A DNA stretch of 9,733 nt, taken from the NCBI GenBank assembly GCA_003139975.1, contig PLHN01000413.1:1-9733 (forward strand), written 5' to 3'. This document shows, piece by piece, positions 1 to 5,756 of this stretch (its first letter is position 1; the number at the start of each line of letters is the position of its first letter). The translations under genes and the position numbers were made by a program. The stretch comes from Acidobacteriaceae bacterium (GTDB taxonomy: Bacteria > Acidobacteriota > Terriglobia > Terriglobales > Acidobacteriaceae). Under the pieces are notes generated by a model. That model was not told the origin of the DNA. It saw only the letters and a list, made by a program, of their open reading frames with translations, and did no database searches.

Positions 1-35
1 AGCCGCAACTGAGGCACCGCAAGATCGCCTGCAAG
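1..35. other. window edge downstream of ligase gene
   Basis: These bases follow the stop codon of the minus-strand ligase gene. No gene start, convincing hairpin or T-run is visible, so it cannot be told whether the minus-strand operon ends here or continues outside the window. Confidence 0.4.
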
Positions 36-1403
36 TCAGCGGACAGGGGTGACTGCGCTTGTTCTTCCGCGATCGGCATAAACCTCCAGGAAATGATGGG
101 CCTTCTTCGGCGCAGGAGACGCCGGGCCGGGCCCTTTCTCTTGTTCTTGATCTTGCTCTTTGATTGTCTGCATCAGCGTCGCCGCAAAGGCAACAAAAAA
201 ATAGGGAAAGTACTGGTACGTCTCTGGGGCGAACAACGCCCCCACACCGAACCCCACCAGCGAACTGGTAAGTGCCCCAACAAATAGGACAATGTCGGGA
301 TCGAGATCGGTTCTCTTTCTCAGGAGCTTCAGGTTCTGAAACCCTCGCCGGAAAATCATGACATAAATAATGAAAACCGGAATGCCACCTTCGGCGCAGA
401 CCTGGAGGTAGGTCATGTGAACTTCACGCCACTCCCCCGAATAAGCGATGAAGTTTTGCACGCCAACACCGAAGAGTGGATACTGCTCAATTGCGTCGAG
501 GGCGCGCATCATCAGGAACTTTCTTTGCTCGAATGATCCAACTGCCGACTGCTCGCCCACGCTGTCGCCGGAAAGGGCTTCAAAGCGATCGTAAAGTTTG
601 CCGCCAACGCTGGCTCCGATGAGCACGCTCAGAAAGGCCGTTGCCACCAGCAAATACATTCGTTTGCCTTTGATGGCGAAAAGGTAGAGAGTGAAACTTC
701 CGCAAATGACCAGGTCAATGAAACCAGCGCGGGACGCGGTTTCGAAAAGCGCGACTAACATGATCAACATCCCACCAAACCAAAACACCTTTTTGATCGC
801 GTTCTTGGCCGTTAGCATAAAGGCGAGTGAGAATGGCAGCGACAAAACAATGGCAAACGCCAGATCATTTGGATTCGCATAGATCCCATTGATGACACCT
901 TCGAGCCGGGGCGTGTTGTGCCCTTTGACGAGCGCGATGGCACAGACCGTGACAACGCAAAAAGTCTGGATGAAAATGATCTGGCGCAGCCGGTCGAACG
1001 TAGTGATGAGCAGGAAGATCAGCACCCAGGCGATGTAAATCTTGGAAAAGTCGATGGTCCGGGATATCGCGCCGCCTTTCCAAACAGGCGAGAGAAAGGC
1101 GCCGAGGTAAAGCAGGAGCAGCATCGTGAGCAGCAGCCGCGCTTCTTTGGGTAAATCCTTCATCGTACGCTTCGTGTTTCCCATGCTGCTGAACAGCCCC
1201 CACAGGGCGAGGGTCGCGGTAATCTTGGCAAGAGGAAGGTAGCCGATGGCAGGTATCCAATCTTCCGGACGCGCACAATAGACCACGAAGAACCCGCTCA
1301 GCCAGAAGAACGCTTGCTTCGTCGGGTCGGAGATCCGGAAGGACGCGCGTCTCTCCGATGCTGCCTCCACCGCTGTTGCGTTGCCGTTATCGCCAGTAGC
1401 CAC
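36..1403 (-). CDS. O-antigen ligase / Wzy-polymerase family membrane protein
   Basis: A 455-residue polytopic membrane protein likely to polymerise or transfer lipid-carried glycan at the outer face of the inner membrane. Hydrophobic segments run from about residue 31 to 412. Family signatures seen are NPNDLA (177-182), SRAGF (224-228), and the Wzy_C/WaaL-type periplasmic loop with RKFLMMRALDAIEQYPLFGVG (294-314, given here only as positions with key residues R294 and G312-G314) leading to EVHMTYLQ (327-334). His329 matches the conserved ligase histidine position. ARPEDWIP (44-51) near the first membrane segment resembles homologues from Acidobacteriota-type polysaccharide loci. The tail after residue 415 is hydrophilic and Gln/Glu/Pro/Lys-rich. 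The start is GTG, with AAGG only about 4 bases upstream; no better start exists before Met74. It lies 18 bases after the GT4 gene, as the last gene of the run seen here. Polymerase and ligase roles cannot be told apart from sequence. Confidence 0.82.
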   Translation of the reverse strand: MATGDNGNATAVEAASERRASFRISDPTKQAFFWLSGFFVVYCARPEDWIPAIGYLPLAKITATLALWGLFSSMGNTKRTMKDLPKEARLLLTMLLLLYLGAFLSPVWKGGAISRTIDFSKIYIAWVLIFLLITTFDRLRQIIFIQTFCVVTVCAIALVKGHNTPRLEGVINGIYANPNDLAFAIVLSLPFSLAFMLTAKNAIKKVFWFGGMLIMLVALFETASRAGFIDLVICGSFTLYLFAIKGKRMYLLVATAFLSVLIGASVGGKLYDRFEALSGDSVGEQSAVGSFEQRKFLMMRALDAIEQYPLFGVGVQNFIAYSGEWREVHMTYLQVCAEGGIPVFIIYVMIFRRGFQNLKLLRKRTDLDPDIVLFVGALTSSLVGFGVGALFAPETYQYFPYFFVAFAATLMQTIKEQDQEQEKGPGPASPAPKKAHHFLEVYADRGRTSAVTPVR

Positions 1404-1421
1404 AGTCCCTTCTTTCGTTTG

Positions 1422-2675
1422 TTACCCCACGCGAACTGGAGATGCTGCGGCTTCGACAGACTTCTTCTCCGCCGCTGACTCCAGCACTTCGCTGAATCGC
1501 TGCCCGATCGCGGGCCAGTCATAACGAGCCGCCATCTCGGCCGCCGCCTTTCCATAGCGGCTCCGCAATTCGCTATCTCGCAACAGCATGATCACTGCCT
1601 GAGAAAACGCCTGGGCATCGTCGGCCAGAATGATGTCGCGGCCGTGATGGACGTCCAATCCTTCCGCGCCCACCGTCGTCGAGACCACTGCCTTGCCCGC
1701 CGCCATCGCTTCGTAGATCTTGAGGCGTGTGCCTCCGCCGATCCGTAAGGGCACAATCACCACAGAAGACTCGCACAGATGTTCAATGATAGAAGGCACG
1801 CGCCCCGTCACCTCGATCGAGTCCGCGGCCCACTTCTGGACGCGCCGCACCGGATTGCGCCCTACGATGCGGAGTCGTGCCTCCGGCACTTCCCTTTTGA
1901 TCGCTCCCCAGACTTCACCGCAAAAATACTCCACGCCGTCCACATTCGGCTCCCAGTCCATGGCGCCAATGAAGGTGATCAGCGGCGCTCCCCCCGACGC
2001 ACCTGTATTCGACGTATACGGGTCCAGCGCGAAATGCGCGAGGTCCACTCCCGTGGGCACGACTGTAATGTGATCGGCATCCACCCACTGCTTCATGAGC
2101 GATCGGTCGTTTTCCGACACCGCGATCACATGCTGAAATCTCCTCACCGCGCCCTGTTCGTAGCCCAGCATTTTGTGGAATTCCATGCGGTACATCATTT
2201 TCTTGACCGGATTGCTCGCGGTTTCCATATGGCGCCGCCAGATTTCACACTCCACGTTATGCTGGAATAACACGCTCGGGATGTTCAGCCGAGCGGGAAA
2301 ATTCACGGCCGCATCCAGGAAGTCGCATACAGCCACGTCAAAGATGTTCTCGCAAAACCAGGTTGCAAGCCGCCGCTGCACCGCTGCATCAGCAAATCTC
2401 CTGACCGCGTACGGAGCTTGTGCCCCGAGATGCCACAAATAGTCGAGGCCTCGCCCTACTCCCGCCAGTTCCCTCTTGCCCGTACACATGGCGACCGCCC
2501 CCGGCAACTGCCTCCGCAACTCCTGCTCATAGTCCGGGTCCGGTCCTCCTCCATAGTAGGAGCAGAACGTCAGCTCGTGCCGCGATGCGAGATAGCGCAA
2601 CACGTGATACGAGCGGATGTTGCCACCGTTCTCGACCGGCAGGAGTTTATCGGCTTTGACCCAGAGGATTCTCAT
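1422..2675 (-). CDS. GT4-type glycosyltransferase (GT-B fold)
   Basis: A 417-residue retaining glycosyltransferase, probably cytoplasmic or peripheral to the inner membrane, adding a sugar from a nucleotide donor to a lipid-linked glycan. The N-terminal half starts MRILWVKADK and has a glycine-rich acceptor-side loop, NGGNIRSYHVLRYL (16-29), as in the PEP-CTERM/EpsH1-associated sugar transferase group. The C-terminal half has PTGVD (207-211), FIGAMDWEPNVDGVEYF (235-251), VPLRIGGGTRLKIYEAMAAG (308-327) with the donor-binding Glu322, and GAEGL (336-340). The C-terminal 20 residues are Ala/Lys-rich and look disordered. The ATG start lies 6 bases after the stop of the upstream GT2 gene. No clear Shine-Dalgarno sequence is visible, so translation is probably coupled. 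Donor and acceptor sugars cannot be assigned. Confidence 0.87.
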   Translation of the reverse strand: MRILWVKADKLLPVENGGNIRSYHVLRYLASRHELTFCSYYGGGPDPDYEQELRRQLPGAVAMCTGKRELAGVGRGLDYLWHLGAQAPYAVRRFADAAVQRRLATWFCENIFDVAVCDFLDAAVNFPARLNIPSVLFQHNVECEIWRRHMETASNPVKKMMYRMEFHKMLGYEQGAVRRFQHVIAVSENDRSLMKQWVDADHITVVPTGVDLAHFALDPYTSNTGASGGAPLITFIGAMDWEPNVDGVEYFCGEVWGAIKREVPEARLRIVGRNPVRRVQKWAADSIEVTGRVPSIIEHLCESSVVIVPLRIGGGTRLKIYEAMAAGKAVVSTTVGAEGLDVHHGRDIILADDAQAFSQAVIMLLRDSELRSRYGKAAAEMAARYDWPAIGQRFSEVLESAAEKKSVEAAASPVRVG

Positions 2676-2681
2676 AACGGT

Positions 2682-3806
2682 TCAGCGAACCCAGACTGTT
2701 TTCCTCCCGGTCACAAAGTTTACAAACGCCATCAGAGCGGCCGAATTCAACACCACAAACGTCCGCGCCGCGTCCGCCAGTCGCGAGAGCGGACCAACCT
2801 CGATCCCTCCCAGTGCCACCAGACTGAGCACGTAGAACGCAATCTGCGTTCCCAGCGCCACCCGGTAGAAAGGTCCCGGCAAGAAAATCGATGCGATCAG
2901 CAACCCCAGCAGCGCAAAAGGCACAATCAGCCGCGACAGCTTGTGGCTGATGAACTCAAAGCGAATCGCATTCGCCGAACTCAGCAGCCAGGGAGCCAGT
3001 TGCAGGAGCTGATAATTCCCGCTCAGCGTGCGAACCTTGCGCGAAAACTCGCGGCTTTCACCGAGATCGGGCGAGTCCCAAGCCCGTGCCCGCGAGTCGA
3101 AAATCACGCGCCCGCCCCGGCGCACTACCTGCATGGGCAGCAGCACGTCATCGAGAATGGTCCCTTCCGGCAGCGGATCGAGCAAGGCGCGGCGCGCACA
3201 GTAAATCGCTCCCGTCGCTCCGGCGACAGAACCCGAAGCCGATTCCAGTTCCCGAATCTTCTTCTCGATGCGCCAGTACAATCCCATTCCTTTTGCCGTT
3301 TCTCCACTCGCCGGATCTCCCAGCATCAACTCTCCGCTCGCTGCCCCCACTTGGGGGTCGCCAAAATTCTCGATCAGAAAGCGCAGCGCACCCGGCTCGA
3401 TTTGCTGCCGAGCATCGGTGAAAAGCAGTATCTCGCCCCGTGCCAACGCAATCGCATCGTTCAGTCCGGCCGCCTTGCCCTTTGAGGCCTGTTTCGCAAC
3501 CACCCGCACGCGTGGATCTTGCCGTTCAAACTCAGCAAGAGCCATCTCTGTGCCGTCGCTCGAGCCATCGGAGACCGTCACCACTTCCAGTTTCTCGGCT
3601 GGATAATCGAGCGTCAGCAGGTTCTCAAGCTTGCGCGCGATCGCCGATTCCTCGTTCCGGACCACCATCACCGCCGAAACCGGCGGCAAACCCGGTCCGC
3701 GTAGCACCGGCCAAGGAGACCACCAACTGTGCAGCCACAGCCAAACCGGGTACCCCACATAGGCGTAGACGATTACCGCAGCCGACACCCAGAACATCGT
3801 TCTCAC
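2682..3806 (-). CDS. membrane family-2 glycosyltransferase
   Basis: A 374-residue GT-A glycosyltransferase. One N-terminal membrane segment (about 5-27) is followed by a cytoplasmic catalytic domain and roughly three C-terminal membrane segments (about 290-311, 318-335, 349-365). Catalytic landmarks in order are VVRNEE (48-53), the nucleotide-binding SDGSSDGT (79-86), a DXD-like TDAR (130-133), GATGAIY (196-202), DDVLLP (219-224, likely catalytic base region) and RKVRTLSGNYQLL (256-268), which sits where processive enzymes carry QxxRW. The layout resembles the cellulose/hyaluronan synthase-like superfamily, but it is short and lacks the exact QxxRW, so processive synthesis is not assured. The GTG start was chosen because GGAG (3813-3816) lies 6 bases upstream; an in-frame ATG at 3797 is the alternative. 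It is the first gene of the tight three-gene minus-strand run. Confidence 0.86.
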   Translation of the reverse strand: MRTMFWVSAAVIVYAYVGYPVWLWLHSWWSPWPVLRGPGLPPVSAVMVVRNEESAIARKLENLLTLDYPAEKLEVVTVSDGSSDGTEMALAEFERQDPRVRVVAKQASKGKAAGLNDAIALARGEILLFTDARQQIEPGALRFLIENFGDPQVGAASGELMLGDPASGETAKGMGLYWRIEKKIRELESASGSVAGATGAIYCARRALLDPLPEGTILDDVLLPMQVVRRGGRVIFDSRARAWDSPDLGESREFSRKVRTLSGNYQLLQLAPWLLSSANAIRFEFISHKLSRLIVPFALLGLLIASIFLPGPFYRVALGTQIAFYVLSLVALGGIEVGPLSRLADAARTFVVLNSAALMAFVNFVTGRKTVWVR

Positions 3807-3890
3807 TGCGCACTCCGGCCCGACAGAACTGCTTTCACAGCCTGAAACATGATCAAGAGGCCCAGCCCGACTGCGGCAGTTCTGATGCTT

Positions 3891-3923
3891 ATTCTAGCCG
3901 TACCGAGGTCAGGGGAATATTCC
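3891..3923 (-). promoter_or_regulatory. candidate promoter/operator of the GT2-GT4-ligase run
   Basis: On the minus strand TAGAAT (3896-3891) matches a sigma-70 -10 box at five of six positions and lies about 85 bases before the GT2 start. The expected -35 position is occupied not by TTGACA but by a perfect 10-base palindrome, GGAATATTCC (3914-3923). This could be an activator or repressor site replacing a weak -35. It is a visual match only. Confidence 0.3.
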
Positions 3924-3927
3924 TCGC

Positions 3928-3945
3928 AAAAAAGGCGTGCCTCTT
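3928..3945 (-). terminator. weak candidate terminator downstream of the dehydrogenase
   Basis: Read on the minus strand, AAGAGG-CACG-CCTTTT forms a short stem with one G-U pair and runs into six T residues in total. Most of the T-run is used in the stem, so the free U tail is short. It lies just upstream of the candidate GT2 promoter, where a terminator would be expected. The evidence is weak. Confidence 0.2.
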
Positions 3946-3993
3946 CAGCAGCAAATGGGCTGCCATCCGAGGAAAAATACGCTCTATTAACAT

Positions 3994-4039
3994 GAGGCTA
4001 ACATCTTTTGTTTCATCTATTTGCAAAGATGTACGCCTC
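3994..4039. repeat. interrupted inverted repeat (hairpin)
   Basis: GAGGC (3994-3998) pairs with GCCTC (4035-4039). After a 2x2 mismatch, ACATCTTT (4001-4008) pairs with AAAGATGT (4025-4032). This gives 13 base pairs around a 16-base loop. No T-run follows on either strand, so it does not look like a simple intrinsic terminator. It could be an RNA-stabilising stem or a protein-binding site. Confidence 0.55.
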
Positions 4040-4074
4040 AGCTTCTTGCGATCCACAGTATCACAGTGGGCACG

Positions 4075-4096
4075 AATGGGAAGACTTTTTCCCATT
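4075..4096. repeat. perfect 8-bp inverted repeat
   Basis: AATGGGAA (4075-4082) and TTCCCATT (4089-4096) are exact reverse complements around a 6-base loop, with a possible flanking G-T pair. It lies about 95 bases downstream of the dehydrogenase stop. There is no T-run after it in the minus direction. Confidence 0.5.
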
Positions 4097-4099
4097 TAT

Positions 4100-4166
4100 C
4101 CCACTACCCGTGGCAAAAGTGGGCTCCCACAAGCTCCAAGGACCGGGCCGAAGCTGGGAGTTGGAG
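4100..4166 (-). repeat. overlapping, mutually competing inverted repeats after the dehydrogenase gene
   Basis: Several arms share bases. CTCCCA (4124-4129) pairs with TGGGAG (4155-4160), while CTCCAA (4134-4139) pairs with TTGGAG (4161-4166), crossing the first pair. GTGGGCTCCCAC (4120-4131 region) folds on itself and, read on the minus strand, is followed by TTTTG. CCCACT (4100-4105) pairs with AGTGGG (4118-4123). On the minus-strand RNA this begins about 20 bases after the dehydrogenase stop. It may be a compact terminator or a set of alternative stems; no folding energy was calculated. Confidence 0.35.
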
Positions 4167-4187
4167 ACAGGTTGCGCTCCGGGCTGG

Positions 4188-5513
4188 CTACCAGCAAATG
4201 CCTTCGTATGCTTTCGCACCTTCCGGGCGTTTTGTCCGGTCCAGGTGGATCAGGTCAATCACGATCTGGTCCGGGCGCAGATATTGCGCCAACCGCTCCC
4301 GGCTTGCAGAGTTGTTGCCTAAAATCACAACTTCCGCCGACCGCATCACGCTCTCAAGATCGGCCGTAAGCACCGATCCGATGTGCGGAATGACTTCTTC
4401 AATATACTGGCGATTCGCGCCTGCCAAACGCCCCAGTGAAACATCTTCATCCCAGATGCGCACTTCCAATCCTTCCCCCATCAGACGTTTGATCAGCTGC
4501 ACCTGCGGGCTCTCGCGCAGATCATCCGTGCCGGCCTTAAAGCTCAGGCCAAGTTGCGCGATTTTCTTTTTTCCCGTGCTCATCACCATATCCACGGCGC
4601 GGTCGATGTGCACAGCGTTGCTCGGCATAAGCGATTCCAACACCGGAAGCTTCAGATCAAGCTCTTTCGCTTTATAGGTGATAGCCCGCAGATCCTTCGG
4701 CAGACAGGAGCCACCAAACGCGAATCCAGGCGAGAGATATGCCGGAGAGATGTTCAGCTTCGTGTCCGAGGTAAATATCTTGGTGACTTCCTGCGCATCC
4801 ACCCCGAGGTGTTTGCACATCGTCCCCATCTCGTTGGCGAATCCGATTTTCAGCGCGTGGTAGCAGTTGGAGAAGTACTTGACCATCTCCGCGACCGGAA
4901 TCGTGGTCTCGTAAAGCTGGGCTGGAAGGTCCTTGTAGAGTTCCCGTAGCGGCGCCAGATGATTCTTGTCGCTCGCCCCCAGAATCGTGTACGGCGGGTT
5001 CAGAAAATCGGCGACCGCGCTGCCTTCGCGCATGAACTCCGGGTTATAACAGACGGTAAAATCGCGTCCGCATTTCTTCCCGCTTTCTTTTTCAAGAATC
5101 GGCAACGCCACCGTCCCGGTCGTCCCCGGCAGCACGGTGCTGCGCAGCACAAACACGTGCGCGGACTTTTTCTGCCGAATCGCCCCGCCGATCTCCCGCG
5201 CCACGCTTTCAATATGGCTGAGATCAAGCTTCCCATTCTTCAAACTCGGCGTGCCCACGCAAACAAAAGAGACGTCGGAGTTCAACACTGCTTCCGTCGC
5301 GTCAGTGGTGGCATGCAAGCGACTAGCCCGCTTCGCCTCCGCCACCAATTCGCTCATGCGAGCTTCAATGATCGGCGTGCGCCCGGAATCGAGCATTTCG
5401 ACTTTGGCCCGGCTCACGTCGACGCCAATCACCTTGTGCCCCATCGACGCAAAGCAAGCTGCCGACACGGATCCGACATACCCCAAACCAAAGACACTGA
5501 CCGACAAACCCAA
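4188..5513 (-). CDS. algD: GDP-mannose 6-dehydrogenase (AlgD type)
   Basis: A cytosolic NAD-dependent dehydrogenase that oxidises C6 of a nucleotide sugar twice, most likely GDP-mannose to GDP-mannuronate. From the chosen start the protein is 441 residues, close to the 436 of Pseudomonas AlgD. It has the Rossmann motif GLGYVG (9-14), VCVGTPS (84-90), EMVKYFSNCYHALK (209-222, with the conserved Lys), catalytic Cys270 in GFAFGGSCLPKD (263-274) and SFKAGTDDLRESP (324-336). The C-terminal EGICW matches the AlgD ending and favours GDP-mannose over UDP-glucose. The start is TTG at 5513: AAGGAGG sits 7 bases upstream and homology begins right after it. An in-frame start at 5621 would add 36 residues unlike the family and bury this ribosome site. 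It diverges from the lyase gene. A UDP-sugar substrate remains possible. Confidence 0.85.
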   Translation of the reverse strand: MGLSVSVFGLGYVGSVSAACFASMGHKVIGVDVSRAKVEMLDSGRTPIIEARMSELVAEAKRASRLHATTDATEAVLNSDVSFVCVGTPSLKNGKLDLSHIESVAREIGGAIRQKKSAHVFVLRSTVLPGTTGTVALPILEKESGKKCGRDFTVCYNPEFMREGSAVADFLNPPYTILGASDKNHLAPLRELYKDLPAQLYETTIPVAEMVKYFSNCYHALKIGFANEMGTMCKHLGVDAQEVTKIFTSDTKLNISPAYLSPGFAFGGSCLPKDLRAITYKAKELDLKLPVLESLMPSNAVHIDRAVDMVMSTGKKKIAQLGLSFKAGTDDLRESPQVQLIKRLMGEGLEVRIWDEDVSLGRLAGANRQYIEEVIPHIGSVLTADLESVMRSAEVVILGNNSASRERLAQYLRPDQIVIDLIHLDRTKRPEGAKAYEGICW

Positions 5514-5520
5514 AGTAAAA

Positions 5521-5527
5521 CCTCCTT
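5521..5527 (-). promoter_or_regulatory. Shine-Dalgarno site that fixes the dehydrogenase start
   Basis: AAGGAGG on the minus strand lies 7 bases before TTG at 5513-5511. It is the strongest ribosome binding site in the window, and it supports the TTG start over upstream in-frame codons. Confidence 0.75.
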
Positions 5528-5584
5528 CTTTCCAGCGCTGCGGCTGGCCGTCTATTGGTGCGCCACTTCCTCCCGCAACACTAA

Positions 5585-5613
5585 ATCGTAAAGAACTTGC
5601 CGCAGGACAACAA
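5585..5613 (-). promoter_or_regulatory. candidate dehydrogenase promoter
   Basis: On the minus strand TTGTTG (5613-5608) and TACGAT (5590-5585) are separated by 17 bases, about 70 bases before the TTG start. Matches to the sigma-70 boxes are moderate (TTG of the -35; four of six in the -10). It is a visual candidate only. Confidence 0.22.
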
Positions 5614-5681
5614 CTTACCAAGATAACCTAACCGCGCCCTCCATCCATAGTCCCCGGTGAATCCCAAGCCTCAAACTAGAA

Positions 5682-5698
5682 ACACTTTGGAGTGTCAA
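5682..5698 (-). promoter_or_regulatory. inverted repeat overlapping a consensus -35 box
   Basis: ACACT (5682-5686) and AGTGT (5691-5695) form a 5-bp inverted repeat around TTGG. Its right arm overlaps a perfect minus-strand TTGACA (5698-5693). No good -10 box is found 16-18 bases downstream, so this may be an operator or an activator-dependent promoter in the divergent region. It could act on either the dehydrogenase or the lyase gene. Confidence 0.25.
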
Positions 5699-5756
5699 CC
5701 TCATTCGGCGCCAGCTGCCGAGTCCGCTCTCCCACATTGTAAGATAAGGGCTACTT

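Larger units (their letters stand above)
3807..4187. other. 381-bp structured intergenic region
   Basis: There is no convincing gene between the dehydrogenase stop and the GT2 start. The region is more AT-rich than its neighbours in the middle and contains several inverted repeats: 4124-4166, 4100-4123, 4075-4096 and 3994-4039, plus a perfect palindrome at 3914-3923. A 68-codon minus-strand open frame (3889-4095) crosses these repeats, but it has no clear ribosome binding site and no recognisable domain. The likely content is the 3' end of the dehydrogenase transcript, a terminator, and the promoter of the GT2 run. Confidence 0.55.

Noticed and set aside
1422..1480. GT4 and ligase proteins both end in a similar (S/T)PVR tail
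   Set aside because: The match is only four residues at disordered C-termini, is easily due to chance, and no known sorting signal of this form is recognised.
2418..3485. Long plus-strand open frame (355 codons) opposite the two glycosyltransferase genes
   Set aside because: Its translation is rich in Arg, Gln, Pro and His and has no domain. The minus-strand genes in the same DNA show clear catalytic motifs, so this is an antisense shadow of GC-rich coding DNA.
4054..4067. Short direct repeat CACAGT spaced by two bases
   Set aside because: Two six-base copies are too short and too few to claim a regulatory or CRISPR-like repeat.
3889..4095. 68-codon minus-strand open frame between the dehydrogenase and GT2 genes
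   Set aside because: It has no clear ribosome binding site, no recognisable domain, a basic mixed composition, and it runs through several inverted repeats and the candidate promoter. It is more likely a chance frame.
3440..4369. Plus-strand open frame of 309 codons across the GT2 start, the gap and the dehydrogenase end
   Set aside because: It has a low-complexity Ser/Pro/Arg-rich translation, spans unrelated features and lacks a start signal. It is a shadow frame.
4959..5591. Plus-strand open frame of 210 codons opposite the dehydrogenase N-terminal half
   Set aside because: It is antisense to a well-supported Rossmann domain and its translation has no recognisable motif.
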